From Pirellula staleyi DSM 6068 (GTDB taxonomy: Bacteria > Planctomycetota > Planctomycetia > Pirellulales > Pirellulaceae), in NCBI GenBank assembly GCA_945875845.1, contig CAMCMB010000010.1:62001-126000 (forward strand): a stretch of DNA of 64,000 nucleotides, in the 5' to 3' direction. The position numbers were made by a program, and so were the translations under genes. The notes under the pieces were generated by a model that had not been told where the DNA came from, searched no databases, and was given only the letters and a program-made list of their open reading frames with translations. Positions 35,726-44,404 of the stretch are shown here, in pieces. Positions within the stretch are counted from its first letter, which is position 1, and each line of letters begins with the position of its first letter.

Positions 35726-35807
35726 ATTGTGTTGTCAAATGGAGTCGATTGGAGTCGATCATTTGGATTTTTTGTGCATTGTCTTAGCTTAGGATTTGTG
35801 ATTATTT

Positions 35808-36809
35808 ATGAAAATTTTGGTTACTGGTGGAGCGGGATTTGTCGGCAGCGCATGCCTGCGATACTTGTTGGAGCAGGGGCACCAAGCCACGGCTTTTGAT
35901 AACTTGTGTCAAGGTCATTCGTCCTCGGTGCCGGAGGGTCGGTTGATCCAGGGTGATATCCGTAATACTGGGCAATTGGCTGATGCCATGCGTCAAGTCG
36001 ACGCGGAGGCCGTCATGCATTTTGCGGCGGCGACCTATGTTGGTGAATCGGTAAGTTCGCCTGAGTACCATTACGATAACAATATTGGCGGCACGCTGAG
36101 CCTACTTAATGCGATGCGTCAAACTGGGATCAAGCGGCTTCTGTTTTCTAGCACATGTGCAACGTACGGCGACAACCCGAAGCCGCCCATGGACGAAACG
36201 GCAGCCCAGATTCCGTGTAGTCCCTACGCCCGCACCAAACTTGCGGTAGAATGGATGATTCGAGATTTTGCGCATGCACATGGTCTGGGCTTCACACTAT
36301 TACGCTATTTCAACGCTTCGGGAGCGGATGCCGATGGGAAGTTTGGCGAAGACCACAAACCAGAAAACCACTTGATACCATTGATTCTGCAAGTACCCCT
36401 GGGGCAGCGAGACAAGTTACTGATTTTCGGAATGGATTACCCGACCCCAGATGGCACCTGCATCCGCGACTACGTTCACACAAGCGACTTGGCGTCGGCC
36501 CACCTACTTGCCATCTCGGCAACCGACGAGAACACGCGCGAGGTGTACAACATAGGCACAGGGAACGGCAATTCGGTCATGGAAGTCCTGAAGGCTTGTG
36601 AGACAGTGGTCGGCAGTTCGATCCCGTTTGAAGTCGTGGCCCGTCGACCAGGCGATCCACCTGCCTTGGTTGCGGACCCAACGAAGATAAAGAGTCAGTT
36701 AGGCTGGAAGCCTAGGTATCCTGACATTAAGGAGACCGTGGAGACTGCGTGGCGTTGGCATCGCTCTCATCCCACCGGATATTCAGAGCCAAGATTGGTG
36801 AATTCCTAG
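35808..36809 (+). CDS. galE: UDP-glucose 4-epimerase
   Basis: A 333-residue extended SDR with the GalE layout: [20 protein letters not shown] (2-21), FDNLCQGHSSSV (NAD specificity loop), MHFAAATYVGESVSSPEYHYDNN (~75-97, read in parts), LLFSSTCATYGDNP, the catalytic YARTK (~140-144) and LRYFNASGAD (~165-174). It interconverts UDP-Glc and UDP-Gal (or the GlcNAc/GalNAc pair) and would supply galactose-type donors for the polymer. It starts at ATG 35808. Confidence 0.93.
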   Translation: MKILVTGGAGFVGSACLRYLLEQGHQATAFDNLCQGHSSSVPEGRLIQGDIRNTGQLADAMRQVDAEAVMHFAAATYVGESVSSPEYHYDNNIGGTLSLLNAMRQTGIKRLLFSSTCATYGDNPKPPMDETAAQIPCSPYARTKLAVEWMIRDFAHAHGLGFTLLRYFNASGADADGKFGEDHKPENHLIPLILQVPLGQRDKLLIFGMDYPTPDGTCIRDYVHTSDLASAHLLAISATDENTREVYNIGTGNGNSVMEVLKACETVVGSSIPFEVVARRPGDPPALVADPTKIKSQLGWKPRYPDIKETVETAWRWHRSHPTGYSEPRLVNS

Positions 36810-36991
36810 AGACTCGCGCATTTATCACAGGCGTTCGAATCAGTACATGACGGCTCGACAGCCACTCAAATCCAGGAAGATCTCTTGATTCAATCACGAC
36901 ATTTCACAGGATGGGAGTTAACTTCAATTCCACATCTTGATTTGCACGGAGTTATTTTGCTTCATTCCTTCCAAATGATCTCACACGCACA

Positions 36992-38050
36992 ATGATTAAA
37001 TCACAAATTCGGAGATTCAAACGCGAAGTTTTGAAACGACTAGTGTCTCCTTTCCTGCAATGGGAACCCATTCATGATGCAGTTGCTGGATTCACGATTG
37101 TACTCGGTGCTCCCTGGCAATTGCGTGAATTATTGGATGTCAATCTGCAGTTCCTAGCTCGCCAGGATTTGGCTGGTCTCGACCAAATTTGCATCGTGTT
37201 TGATCGGGACGAGCGGAGCGGTGCGTCCGAACTTATTGAGTCGACTCGTCGCCGGTTCCCACAATTACCGCTGCAATTTGACTTTCATTCACCGCGGTTA
37301 AGCAGTTTGTTGCAGTTTATCAATCAGTCCAAATTCTACGCTTCAACGAACTGGTGCATGGGACTAAAGCGGTGTAGAACGCAATACGCCATTCTGCATG
37401 ATTTTGACCTTTACCCGCTGGATGTCGGTTTTTTTCAAAAAATAATTGCGGACATGCGGCAAGACCAGCTTCGATTCTCTGGAGCAGAATACACGCATTA
37501 TGATAGTCTCACGGACACGGACGGCATTATCGGCACATGGGAATTAGGTATTGACGCCCAGTGGTTGCGGAGCCACACCAAACCGATTGATTGTTTTCAC
37601 TCGGTCGAACGGGTGAATGGACGCATGGTCGATTTGGACGCGTTCTCTTCACTTCAATACCAAACGCAGAAGAGACGTCTCGCAACTGGAGTGGGCGCGG
37701 GAAGTTACGCGCACGTTAAAAACCTTTGTAGTACTTTTCTGAGGTTTGAATCGGGTGATCCCTTCAATGCCGCATGGCGAATTCACCATCTGATGTATCT
37801 GCGTAGCTTGGTCCACGGCGAGGATTACCTTCGCAAACAAATCGATGCCATGAATTCCGCTCGTTCAGGGGTCTTGACGATTGAGGGGCGTCAAGTTGAT
37901 TTTTCGACTGAACATTTCACCTGTGCGAATGTGCTTCGAGACGAACTATTGCTCATTGAGAAGGCACTCTATAATCCTTGCCGCCCAATTGTTCTTGAAT
38001 TCATCAATGCATCTGTTGATTTTTTCAGCAAATTTGGGAAGCACGGCTAA
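36992..38050 (+). CDS. probable glycosyltransferase of unassigned family
   Basis: A 352-residue protein that I do not recognise. FTIVLGAPWQLRELLDVNLQ (~30-49) and ICIVFDRDER look like the first strands of a GT-A fold, RRFPQLPLQF follows, and the YAILHDFDLYPLDVGFF segment (~131-147) contains a DxD-like DFD motif. SFYRR-type acceptor motifs are absent. The region GVGAGSYAHVKNLCSTFLRF (~231-250) is unusual. The N-terminus is basic. It lies between galE and a GT2 gene, consistent with a transferase, but no family is claimed. Confidence 0.5.
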   Translation: MIKSQIRRFKREVLKRLVSPFLQWEPIHDAVAGFTIVLGAPWQLRELLDVNLQFLARQDLAGLDQICIVFDRDERSGASELIESTRRRFPQLPLQFDFHSPRLSSLLQFINQSKFYASTNWCMGLKRCRTQYAILHDFDLYPLDVGFFQKIIADMRQDQLRFSGAEYTHYDSLTDTDGIIGTWELGIDAQWLRSHTKPIDCFHSVERVNGRMVDLDAFSSLQYQTQKRRLATGVGAGSYAHVKNLCSTFLRFESGDPFNAAWRIHHLMYLRSLVHGEDYLRKQIDAMNSARSGVLTIEGRQVDFSTEHFTCANVLRDELLLIEKALYNPCRPIVLEFINASVDFFSKFGKHG

Positions 38051-38187
38051 ATTCGCTTGAATTCCCGCAGTAATGTACGTCCCGAAGTGGAAGCGAATCT
38101 CGACGCGATAGAAAACATAGAGTTAGCCAAGAAGGCTAACACGCCAGAGCGACCAGCCCTTATAGTAGAACGTAGTTGGATACATCC

Positions 38188-39126
38188 ATGAACGACAATC
38201 AGCGATACGTGCTCATTAGTCCATGTCGCAACGAAGTAGATTTCATGCGTCGCACGCTCGATAGCGTCACGTCACAGACGATCCAACCCGCGCAGTGGAT
38301 TGTTGTGGATGACGGTTCGACCGATGGGACCTCGGAAATTCTGCAAGAATATGCCGAGCGATTCCCGTTTATTACTGTTGTGCGTCGGCAGGATCGAGGC
38401 AAACGGAGCGTAGGTCCGGGAGTGATCGAAGCGTTCTACGAGGGCTACGACCGCATCTCGGTTGAGTACGGCTACTTATGTAAGCTCGATATGGACTTGG
38501 ATCTTCCCACACGCTACTTCGAGCGCCTAATGGAAAAGATGCATGCCGAGCCTCGATTGGGAACGGCAAGTGGCAAGGCGTTTTATACGGTTGCTAGCAC
38601 TGGCGAACATGTACTAGAAACGATCCGAGACCACGTATCGATCGGAGCAAGCAAGTTTTACAGACGCGAGTGTTTCGAACAAATTGGTGGTTTCGTGAGA
38701 GAAGTCATGTGGGATGGTATCGATTGCCATCGGGCTCGAATGTTTGGCTGGATTGCAGGGAGTTACGATGAACCCGAGTTGAGGTTCGAGCATTTGCGGC
38801 CCATGGGTTCGAGCGAACACAACATCCTGATAGGTCGAAAACGCCATGGGTATGGCCAGTATTTTATGGGATCTTCGTTCGTTTTTATGACCGCGAGTGC
38901 CCTATCTCGGTTGAACGCACAGCCACGCGTTGTCGGAGCCACGATGATGTGGTGGGGGTACGTCGAGGCTATGCTCGCTCGTCGGCCGCGATACAACGAC
39001 GTGGCATTCATCCGGTTTTTGCGTAGGTGGCAATGGTTGTCTCTTTGGAAAGGAACCGCTCGAGCTACGGAGCAAGTGACCGCTGAACAAAAAGACATCT
39101 GGAACCCGAAGGCGCAGGCGACCTGA
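38188..39126 (+). CDS. GT2-family glycosyltransferase
   Basis: The start is set at ATG 38188 (MNDNQRYVLISPCRNEVDFM), giving 312 residues; an in-frame ATG at 38176 adds only four residues. GT-A motifs are IVVDDGSTDGTSEIL (~33-47), CKLDMDLDLP with the DxD metal site (~95-104) and GGFVREVMWDGIDCHRARM (~169-187) with the catalytic-base region. The protein is soluble apart from weak C-terminal hydrophobicity. It is probably one of the repeat-unit transferases and is followed by the wecG-like gene. Confidence 0.88.
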   Translation: MNDNQRYVLISPCRNEVDFMRRTLDSVTSQTIQPAQWIVVDDGSTDGTSEILQEYAERFPFITVVRRQDRGKRSVGPGVIEAFYEGYDRISVEYGYLCKLDMDLDLPTRYFERLMEKMHAEPRLGTASGKAFYTVASTGEHVLETIRDHVSIGASKFYRRECFEQIGGFVREVMWDGIDCHRARMFGWIAGSYDEPELRFEHLRPMGSSEHNILIGRKRHGYGQYFMGSSFVFMTASALSRLNAQPRVVGATMMWWGYVEAMLARRPRYNDVAFIRFLRRWQWLSLWKGTARATEQVTAEQKDIWNPKAQAT

Positions 39127-39217
39127 TCCCCATCTCGCTCGCCATCGTGAAGATGCGGGTGATTGGCGGCTACGAAAAGGATTGATCGAGCGAGAACCTG
39201 AGCAGTATTCAACCCCA

Positions 39218-40012
39218 ATGAACCATACCCTATCCAAATTTAATCGAATCGAGTTGTTGGGCCAACCGTTCGACGTTGTTACGGAATCGCAAACCTGCGA
39301 GCGCATTATGGAGTCACTTCGTTTGGAGCAAGGTGGGGTACTCATCACGGCAAACCTTGACTTTCTGAGGAGATGCGTGATCGATAAAGTGTTTAGCCAC
39401 TTTGTCGCGAATTCCGAGCTGGTTGTCGCCGATGGAATGCCCTTGATCTGGGCCAGTCGACTGCAGGGTACTCCACTCCCAGAGCGGGTTGCTGGCTCGA
39501 CGCTATGCGTGAGACTCGCTGGCGAGCTGGCGCGAGAGAAACGTTCGCTTTTCCTGCTAGGAGGCAATCCGGGCGTTGCAGACGAAGCGGCACAAATCTT
39601 GAAAGCCCGCTTTCCAGGGTTGGTGATCGCGGGCACATATTGTCCCGAGTTCGGTTTCGAAGGTGATCCTGAAAAACTACAGAGCATTCGCGATCAAATT
39701 CAATCCGCGAGACCGGACGTTGTCTATGTGGCGCTTGGATCACCCAAACAGGAGCGGCTGAGCGAACTTCTTCGGCCCTACCTGCCGCAAACGTGGTGGA
39801 TCGGCATTGGTATCAGTCTTAGTTTTATTACGGGAGAGGTCCAACGTGCACCAGCCTGGGTCCAGAAAAGTGGATTCGAGTGGGTGCATCGACTTGTTCA
39901 AGAACCCCAGCGGCTCGGAAAGAGATATCTTATATATGGATTACCATTTGCGGTTCGACTGTTTGCGAAAAGCGCATGGAATCGTGTGCGAAAAAGTGAA
40001 TCGCCTAGCTGA
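39218..40012 (+). CDS. WecG/TagA/CpsF-family glycosyltransferase (GT26)
   Basis: The start is placed at ATG 39218 (MNHTLSKFNRIELLGQPFDV), 12 residues inside a longer frame. The 264-residue protein has the GT26 signature set: LITANLDFLRRC (~40-51), VVADGMPLIW (~70-79), VYVALGSPKQERLSELL (~169-185), then SFITGEVQRAPAWVQKSGFE and WVHRLVQEPQRLGKRYLIYG near the C-terminus. Members transfer ManNAcA, ManNAc or glucose-type sugars to lipid-linked acceptors. With the UDP-HexNAc dehydrogenase at 13890, a uronic-acid donor is plausible. Confidence 0.9.
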   Translation: MNHTLSKFNRIELLGQPFDVVTESQTCERIMESLRLEQGGVLITANLDFLRRCVIDKVFSHFVANSELVVADGMPLIWASRLQGTPLPERVAGSTLCVRLAGELAREKRSLFLLGGNPGVADEAAQILKARFPGLVIAGTYCPEFGFEGDPEKLQSIRDQIQSARPDVVYVALGSPKQERLSELLRPYLPQTWWIGIGISLSFITGEVQRAPAWVQKSGFEWVHRLVQEPQRLGKRYLIYGLPFAVRLFAKSAWNRVRKSESPS

Positions 40013-40058
40013 ATTCTTAGCCAAGAATCTCACCATGTGACGCGAATGCAGGGACTTC

Positions 40059-41444
40059 TTGATTTCAATTTCGTCATCAATTTATTCGTTTGGATTCGTG
40101 CGATTCGTGGCTCAATACTTTAAAGGTCTATCCGTCCCAGGGAACGCTCGCTTTGTGTTCGTGGTGACGGGGTTACTTCTTTTTTTGTGGTTGTTTCTGC
40201 CGCCCGGCTTTTTATTGAAATTCGGACCGGTCACTTTGCGGAAGGAAGACGTAGTTCGTCTACTCCCGCTTGCCATCGTCGCGATGGTTCAGCCGCGGAG
40301 TTTGCTTGTCCGCTGGCATTGGATCGACATCCCTGTTTTCATTTACTGTCTGTGTCCACTTCTATGTGGATTGGCCAATAATGTGGGTTGGTGGTATTCA
40401 ATCTGGGCAACAACCAAGGAATTTGGTTACTGGTTTGTTCCGTATCTTTTAGGCCGCGCCCTGCTTGCGGACGGTCAAAACCAGCTTCGGTTCGGGCTGG
40501 TCTTAATGACCGCAGCCCTTTTTTACGTTCCGCCGACCGTTTTTGAGATCGTGTATGGGCCGGTGCTCACCTCATGGTTCACAGGTCAGGAAGTACGCGG
40601 GACTGTACGAGGAACAACCTTCAAACCGAGCGTCTTTCTGAGCTCGGGGTTCGTATTGACAATGTTCTATGTGCTAGCTGCATTCACCACTTTTGCCATC
40701 GGCTGGCGGTACGCATCGAGTTTGGTACCAAGAGAGCGTCGATGGTTTGCAGCTTTGCTGTCAACCTCAGTCCTGTTTGCACTGGTTGTTGTGGCGTCCA
40801 AATCCCTTGGGAGCATTATTTTCTTATGCATTGGAATGGCCCTCCTGCTGGTGGTGTGTACCAACGCAACGGGAGCAAGCGGTCGTGGATTGCTCGTTCG
40901 ACTGAGCTTAGTCTTGCTAGCCAGTGTTGCACCTCTCTACATTGGATTGCGATTGAGTGGTTGGATCAGCACTCAGCGCGTTCATTCCGTTGCGTTACTC
41001 TTCGCTTCCGCAGAGCGTGCGGACTCACTGGCGTACCGTCTTCGCGCCGAGGATATTTTATTCCGGCGAATGGAAGGGCACTGGTGGTTGGGATGGGGGA
41101 AATGGGGATCGTGGGCACAGGGCGCCTCTGTCATGGACATTGATGGTTTCTGGTTGTTTGCGTGGACCCGCACTGGAATGCTCAGTGTCGTCGCCTGGCT
41201 GGCGATGGTAACCATTCCAATCGTCCTGTTTGTTTTGAAACGTCCAGATGGCAGGTCGGGTTATGCATCGTTGCGCTTTGTCTTCGCTTTGTTTTTGGCT
41301 CTGTCCTCGATCGATAGCATGTTCAATTTTTCTGGGGAAGCACCGCAAATGCTATTGGTCGGATCGTTGACCGGTAGCGTCTTGAGTGGGACTACGTACT
41401 TAACCCCGAGAAATGCAGGGGACAGGAAAGGGTTGGATTCATGA
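40059..41444 (+). CDS. Wzy-like polymerase / ligase-type membrane protein (copy 2)
   Basis: A 461-residue membrane protein with ~11 helices and one large polar loop (~320-365, with HWWLGWGKWGSWAQGASVMD). It shares the plan of the proteins at 19499 and 41567: a helix ending in FVPYLLGRALLADGQ, then VPPTVFEIVYGPV, then KPSVFLSSGFVLTMFY. It is probably an O-antigen/EPS polymerase-type protein acting in the periplasmic leaflet. The opening Met (40059) is followed by a Ser-rich stretch before the first helix, and the ATG at 40089 is not in frame, so 40059 is kept. Confidence 0.65.
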   Translation: MISISSSIYSFGFVRFVAQYFKGLSVPGNARFVFVVTGLLLFLWLFLPPGFLLKFGPVTLRKEDVVRLLPLAIVAMVQPRSLLVRWHWIDIPVFIYCLCPLLCGLANNVGWWYSIWATTKEFGYWFVPYLLGRALLADGQNQLRFGLVLMTAALFYVPPTVFEIVYGPVLTSWFTGQEVRGTVRGTTFKPSVFLSSGFVLTMFYVLAAFTTFAIGWRYASSLVPRERRWFAALLSTSVLFALVVVASKSLGSIIFLCIGMALLLVVCTNATGASGRGLLVRLSLVLLASVAPLYIGLRLSGWISTQRVHSVALLFASAERADSLAYRLRAEDILFRRMEGHWWLGWGKWGSWAQGASVMDIDGFWLFAWTRTGMLSVVAWLAMVTIPIVLFVLKRPDGRSGYASLRFVFALFLALSSIDSMFNFSGEAPQMLLVGSLTGSVLSGTTYLTPRNAGDRKGLDS

Positions 41445-41566
41445 TGAGCATAGGAGCAGGGAAAGGATCTGGGGTTCTGGTTCGACATGATGTGCTGGGG
41501 CAATCGGCACTGCGACTTGAAAGAACTCAAACTGGACTTCTGTAATCCATCGTCTTTCCACCTCGT

Positions 41567-42970
41567 TTGAACCAACTTCTTTCACCGGTTTCTTCCATGG
41601 TTTACTACACAATCACTTATAGCATTTACTTCGCGCTTTGTGTGGGTCTGTTCGGTTTTCTGAAGCGAGATTATCGGGTTCCGCTGGTATGGATCGGAGG
41701 CTGGTTATTGATGCCGGTTACTTTTTACCCAGACTTAATCGCCGAAGGACAAGGCTTTCCGTACTGGATCGTTGGTCTGTCTCTACCTTCGGACCTGTGG
41801 CCCAACAAGCTTTGGACGGTCAGCGTAACGACTCTCCTCTGTTTGATATTCTATGAATGGGATCGCATCAAGCAGCTTCGGCCATGTGTCTGGGATGCAT
41901 TCCTCCTCGCGTGGTGTTTCTGGCCAGTTGTTCAATGGTCGTTTGGACTGGATGCTGCACCTAAGGTATGGCAAAGCATCCTGATCCTGCTAGGTGTGTG
42001 GGGGGCACCATGGATGATCGGGAGGGTGATCATTTTCAGCGTGCAGGACGCGATGTCGTTCCTGCGATGGATGGTTGTGATCACTTCATGTCTTGTACCT
42101 CTAGCGCTCGTGGAATGGCTGATCCGACCGATTCTGTACGGCGTCGTCTGGTGGGAATCGCATCCATTTCGTTTCGATGGAGCAGAGCGCTACCTGGGAT
42201 TTCGCCCCCTGCTCTTCTTTGAGCATGGCAATCAGTATGGTTTATGGATTTGCATGGTTTCCGTAATAGGCATTTGGTTTCTGAAGTCAAAACAGCCCTT
42301 GCTGTCGTTCCGCAGCGCATTTCTGCAGCGTTACGGCGATCCATTCCTGGTTGGGCTGATCTCGATCGTTGCGATTTTATCGCAATCAGTAGGGGCGATT
42401 GTCTTGATGTTACTCGTCACATGTTACCTCCTTGTTCTGCCTTGCGTTCATCCGAAGTACTTAGTCGCAGCGACTGGAATACTGCTAGTAATCGGGGGAG
42501 TACTTTATCTATCAAATACGATTCCGTTCCGTAAGCTTGCGACAGAAACCCAATTAGGCCGAAAGGTCGTAGATTCGATTCGAAAGTCAGGGCGCGGTTC
42601 ATTCAGTTGGCGGATAAGCCAAGATCAGAAAGCGTTACCTTTGATTCGCGACCATTGGATGATGGGGACCGCGAAATGGGATTGGTGGCGAGAGTTGAAC
42701 ACGAGGCCTTGGGGATACTTTGTACTCTTGTTGGGTCAGTTCGGTGCCGTAGGTGCAACGCTTAATCTCGTGGTCCTTCTCGGAACTAGCTTGAATGCCC
42801 TCTTCCGTTGGCGTCGGAACTCCGTTTGGTGCGCCAACCAAGTAGGAGTTCTCTGCGCAGCTATCGTCGTTTTCAGCAGTCTTGATGGGCTGATGAACGC
42901 CTTTCTCTTTGCACCTGCAACGGTCCTGGCTGCGGGACTCGTACGACTTTCCGTTTCGGGACCATCGTAA
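41567..42970 (+). CDS. Wzy-like polymerase / ligase-type membrane protein (copy 3)
   Basis: A 467-residue membrane protein, tandem paralogue of copy 2. Corresponding positions read GAPWMIGRVIIFSVQDAMSF, then VPLALVEWLIRPIL, then RPLLFFEHGNQYGLWICMV, and a polar loop with WRISQDQKALPLIRDHWMMG (~345-364). Here the loop HWMMGTAKWDW lines up with HWWLGWGKWGSW of copy 2, so the two derive from one duplication. It starts at TTG 41567, 122 bp after copy 2. Which copy polymerises and which ligates (if any) cannot be told from sequence. Confidence 0.65.
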   Translation: MNQLLSPVSSMVYYTITYSIYFALCVGLFGFLKRDYRVPLVWIGGWLLMPVTFYPDLIAEGQGFPYWIVGLSLPSDLWPNKLWTVSVTTLLCLIFYEWDRIKQLRPCVWDAFLLAWCFWPVVQWSFGLDAAPKVWQSILILLGVWGAPWMIGRVIIFSVQDAMSFLRWMVVITSCLVPLALVEWLIRPILYGVVWWESHPFRFDGAERYLGFRPLLFFEHGNQYGLWICMVSVIGIWFLKSKQPLLSFRSAFLQRYGDPFLVGLISIVAILSQSVGAIVLMLLVTCYLLVLPCVHPKYLVAATGILLVIGGVLYLSNTIPFRKLATETQLGRKVVDSIRKSGRGSFSWRISQDQKALPLIRDHWMMGTAKWDWWRELNTRPWGYFVLLLGQFGAVGATLNLVVLLGTSLNALFRWRRNSVWCANQVGVLCAAIVVFSSLDGLMNAFLFAPATVLAAGLVRLSVSGPS

Positions 42971-43004
42971 ATCGAGTCCGAACTTTTGAGAGAGATTTGT
43001 GGAC

Positions 43005-43023
43005 ATTGCCCTGGGCAATTTTC
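43005..43023 (+). terminator. possible factor-independent terminator
   Basis: ATTGCC and GGCAAT pair around a CTG loop and are followed by TTTTC, 35 bp after the third Wzy-like gene. The stem is short, so confidence is modest. The rest of 42971-43340 shows only the promoter given next. Confidence 0.4.
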
Positions 43024-43246
43024 ATCCCGCAACTAGCCATCCGTTAGCGTCTTCTTAACGCCGCCTTTTTTCCCGATCGGCCAGCTATGCGTCGTGCAAC
43101 GTGCCGTCCAGGCGGAGTCTACCGTCCTCCAGTGGAACCGGTTGCGTGCCCGACGGCATACTCTTGGTTGGCTTGATCCCCGTGAATGAATCGGCTTGAT
43201 GGCGGGCAGACGAGTGCCGTGTAAACCTTGGAGAATTAAATTGGAC

Positions 43247-43274
43247 TTGATAAACGAATTTCCATTGATAAAAT
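43247..43274 (+). promoter_or_regulatory. sigma-70-type promoter of the exosortase operon
   Basis: TTGATA (43247-43252) and TAAAAT (43269-43274) are 16 bp apart and lie 66 bp upstream of the exosortase ATG. Both boxes are near-consensus, and the preceding terminator-like hairpin makes a separate transcript likely. Confidence 0.5.
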
Positions 43275-43340
43275 AACCAACTTAGGGGTACTCGACTTAT
43301 TGTTGTTCGGCCCAAAGGCCCCCTACGGTTCGTCTGTTGG

Positions 43341-44390
43341 ATGAACGGGGAGGGTCGAACGGCATTGCAAATTTGGGAGAACAGCTTGCCTCACACAACC
43401 GAATCAACAACCGTGCAGGATCCCGAAGGTGTAGCCTCCCACGCGCTTCCACCGGAAAGCCGAAAAAGTCTCCTGCAAACCGAGGGGCTGTGGTTGGTTT
43501 TGGCCTTAGCCTTGCTGACGTTGCTGTATTGGGATGTGTTTGCATGGTTGACCAATGTCTGGTCGAACAACCCAGACTACTCCCATGGTTACCTTGTCCC
43601 TTTTTTTACTGCCTATATCCTTTGGTCGAATCGGGGATCATTGCGTCCGATCCAAGTGGGAGATTCACCCGCCCAAGGGGTCGCGCCTTCTGAGTCCGGA
43701 CTCCTCTTTGGGGGGGCGTTGGTTGGATTGGGACTCCTGATACGAGTTTGTGGCATTTACATGCGTGTTCAAACGTTCGAGGGGATTTCATTGATTCCGT
43801 TTGTGCTTGGGATCATCACGATCCTGTTTGGCCGACGGGCGGCTCGCTGGGGTGCACCTGCGGTCTTCTTTTTGCTGTTCATGATTCCACTCCCTAATTT
43901 CCTCTCAGGTCAGCTGAGCGGTTTACTTCAGAAGATCGCCACAATCGTCAGCACGTTTGCCTTTCAGACGTTGGGTATTCCCGCATTCGCCGAGGGGAAT
44001 ATTATTTCGCTGACCAACGGTCAAATTGGGGTTGCAGAGGCTTGTAGTGGAGTGCGAATGCTCTATGCGTTTTTTGCCCTGACGGTTGGGTCTTGCCTGA
44101 TGATTGACAGAGCCGGGCCAGAGAAAGTCATCATCGCGTTGAGCGCGATTCCCATCGCCATTGCCGCCAACTGCATACGCATCATCGCGACAGGCCTTGC
44201 ATTTGAGTTTCTGGATCCTGAAACTGCAGAACACATCTTCCATGATGTGGCAGGATGGTTAATGATGCCCATGGGATTTGTCATCCTGCTGGGTGTGCTT
44301 GGGATCCTCGATAGACTAATTGTACCTGACGATACCGCTCTCATTCTTTCTCGGCGGCGGAAAAAAAAGCGAATTAAACTTAAACAGTAA
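43341..44390 (+). CDS. xrt: exosortase (XrtU-like group possible)
   Basis: A 349-residue membrane protein with ~8-9 helices. The three exosortase catalytic elements are present in order: Cys in VAEACSGVRMLYAFFAL (~232-248), Arg in AANCIRIIATGLAFEF (~273-288) and His in EHIFHDVAGWLMMP (~295-308). NPDYSHGYLVPFFTAYILW (~79-97) is the family's N-terminal motif. It cleaves PEP-CTERM-type sorting signals at the membrane. An EpsI-type gene, a PEP-CTERM substrate and a Wzc autokinase follow, the usual exosortase company. A basic C-terminal tail (RRRKKKRIKLK) faces the cytoplasm. No clear RBS precedes the ATG. Confidence 0.93.
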   Translation: MNGEGRTALQIWENSLPHTTESTTVQDPEGVASHALPPESRKSLLQTEGLWLVLALALLTLLYWDVFAWLTNVWSNNPDYSHGYLVPFFTAYILWSNRGSLRPIQVGDSPAQGVAPSESGLLFGGALVGLGLLIRVCGIYMRVQTFEGISLIPFVLGIITILFGRRAARWGAPAVFFLLFMIPLPNFLSGQLSGLLQKIATIVSTFAFQTLGIPAFAEGNIISLTNGQIGVAEACSGVRMLYAFFALTVGSCLMIDRAGPEKVIIALSAIPIAIAANCIRIIATGLAFEFLDPETAEHIFHDVAGWLMMPMGFVILLGVLGILDRLIVPDDTALILSRRRKKKRIKLKQ

Positions 44391-44404
44391 AGTGATTCAA
44401 ATTC

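Noticed and set aside
35686-35759. Possible CRISPR array
   Set aside because: Repeat units are 10 bp, directly abutting and without spacers; no cas genes are present in the window.
41445-41566. Missing small gene between the two tandem Wzy-like genes
   Set aside because: Only short frames without RBS or motif; treated as spacer.
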